NCBI GenBank assembly: GCA_009780765.1
Contig: WQZK01000134.1
Coordinates: forward strand, 1 to 5,732
DNA from: Defluviitaleaceae bacterium
Lineage (GTDB): Bacteria; Bacillota; Clostridia; Lachnospirales; UBA5962
Direction of reading: 5' to 3'
Length of the DNA stretch: 5,732 nucleotides
How positions within the stretch are numbered: position 1 is the stretch's first letter; the number at the start of each line of letters is the position of its first letter. The notes below the pieces were generated by a model. It searched no databases. It was not told where the DNA came from and worked only from the letters and a program-made list of their open reading frames with translations. Both the position numbers and the translations under genes were made by a program. Positions 5,216 to 5,732 of the stretch are shown here, one piece after another.

Positions 5216-5259
5216 AAGTTCATAAGATAAAAGCAAAGACAAAAATAGGGGGCAATAAC

Positions 5260-5732
5260 ATGATAGCAAGTTTAAAAAATGTAGTAAAAAGATATGGTAA
5301 TTTTGTAGCATTAGACCATTTAAACTTAAATATAATAGAGGGCGAAGTGCTCGGATTACTAGGGCCTAACGGTGCAGGTAAAAGTACAACAATTCGTATA
5401 CTTTGCGGCCTTATCAACTCAGATTCTGGCGATATAAAAGTATTTGGGCAAGACCAGAATATAAACAATTTGAAAATTAGGCAAGATATAGGCTTAGTTA
5501 CACAAGAAATTACAATTTTTACAGACCTTACAGCAGAGGCAAACCTTAAATATTTTGGTGGTCTTTACGGGTTAAGAGGTGCAGAGCTTAATGCAAACGT
5601 TAAAGAAATGCTTGAGTTTGTTGGTCTTTCGGAGCATGCGAAGAAAAAGCCAAAAACATTTTCGGGTGGTATGCAAAGAAGGCTTAACATAGCTTGTGCA
5701 TTAGTTCATAAGCCGAAACTCGTTATAATGGA
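5260..5732 (+). CDS. ABC transporter ATP-binding protein, N-terminal part (cut by window end)
   Basis: This is the ATPase subunit of an ABC transporter and would couple ATP hydrolysis to transport through a separate membrane subunit, probably encoded just downstream. The first 157 residues are present. They show an aromatic A-loop region (KRYGNFVAL, 10-18), Walker A GPNGAGKST (35-43), the Q-loop at Gln82 (TQEITIF), and the ABC signature FSGGMQRR (134-141) followed by LNIACALVHKPKLVIM. The last bases begin the Walker B motif, whose Asp/Glu lie at and past the edge. The short span between Walker A and signature, and the DLTAEANLKYFGGLYGL wording, fit ABC-2 type exporters (drug, lantibiotic or Na+ efflux, CcmA-like). 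The substrate is unknown. AGGGGG (5247-5252) lies 7 bases before ATG 5260. The frame is open to the window end. Confidence 0.93.
   Translation, partial: MIASLKNVVKRYGNFVALDHLNLNIIEGEVLGLLGPNGAGKSTTIRILCGLINSDSGDIKVFGQDQNINNLKIRQDIGLVTQEITIFTDLTAEANLKYFGGLYGLRGAELNANVKEMLEFVGLSEHAKKKPKTFSGGMQRRLNIACALVHKPKLVIM

Noticed and set aside
5008..5223. Minus-strand open frame of 71 codons upstream of the ABC gene
   Set aside because: There is no Shine-Dalgarno before its ATG and no recognisable domain. It occupies the gene-free leader region and would oppose the predicted promoters.
5220..5468. Minus-strand open frame opposite the ABC ATPase
   Set aside because: It is an antisense reading of the Walker A region of a clear ABC gene.

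Overview
The window is AT-rich (about two thirds A+T by eye), with AGGAGG-type ribosome binding sites, TATAAT-like promoters and short intrinsic terminators. This points to a low-GC Firmicute, most likely a member of Clostridia. The gene content (YsgA-like SpoU methyltransferase, DUF378 protein, HslO next to a methyltransferase, YbjQ protein) fits that, but nothing fixes a genus. The content is mostly core housekeeping. I see no prophage, CRISPR, tRNA, rRNA or transposase gene.

Layout. (1) 1-2080, plus strand: an extended -10 promoter drives three close genes: a TrmH/SpoU RNA 2'-O-ribose methyltransferase, a cytosolic cyclophilin, and a second cyclophilin that is a lipoprotein and a clear tandem paralogue of the first. 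A strong intrinsic terminator ends the unit. (2) 2086-2313, minus strand: a small two-helix DUF378 membrane protein, convergent with the first operon and sharing its terminator hairpin. (3) 2314-4480, plus strand: a promoter, then a leader filled by an unusual ~155-bp nested inverted-repeat element (2414-2568). It is followed by a class I SAM methyltransferase, a short Hsp33 (hslO), and a TTG-started small protein with weak YtxC-like features. (4) 4488-4935: a YbjQ/UPF0145 gene with its own promoter and terminator. (5) 4936-5259: a gene-free stretch with two promoter-like sites and several possible RNA hairpins. (6) 5260 to the end: the N-terminal part of an ABC transporter ATPase, cut by the window edge.

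A loose theme is protein folding: two proline isomerases, one in the cytoplasm and one outside the membrane, and a redox-controlled holdase. The genes lie in separate transcription units, and I do not claim a shared pathway. The parts most worth a second look are the nested inverted-repeat element in the methyltransferase leader, the compact Hsp33, the cyclophilin duplication with a nearly identical 52-bp stretch, and the structured leader before the ABC gene. No convincing new multi-gene system is visible.
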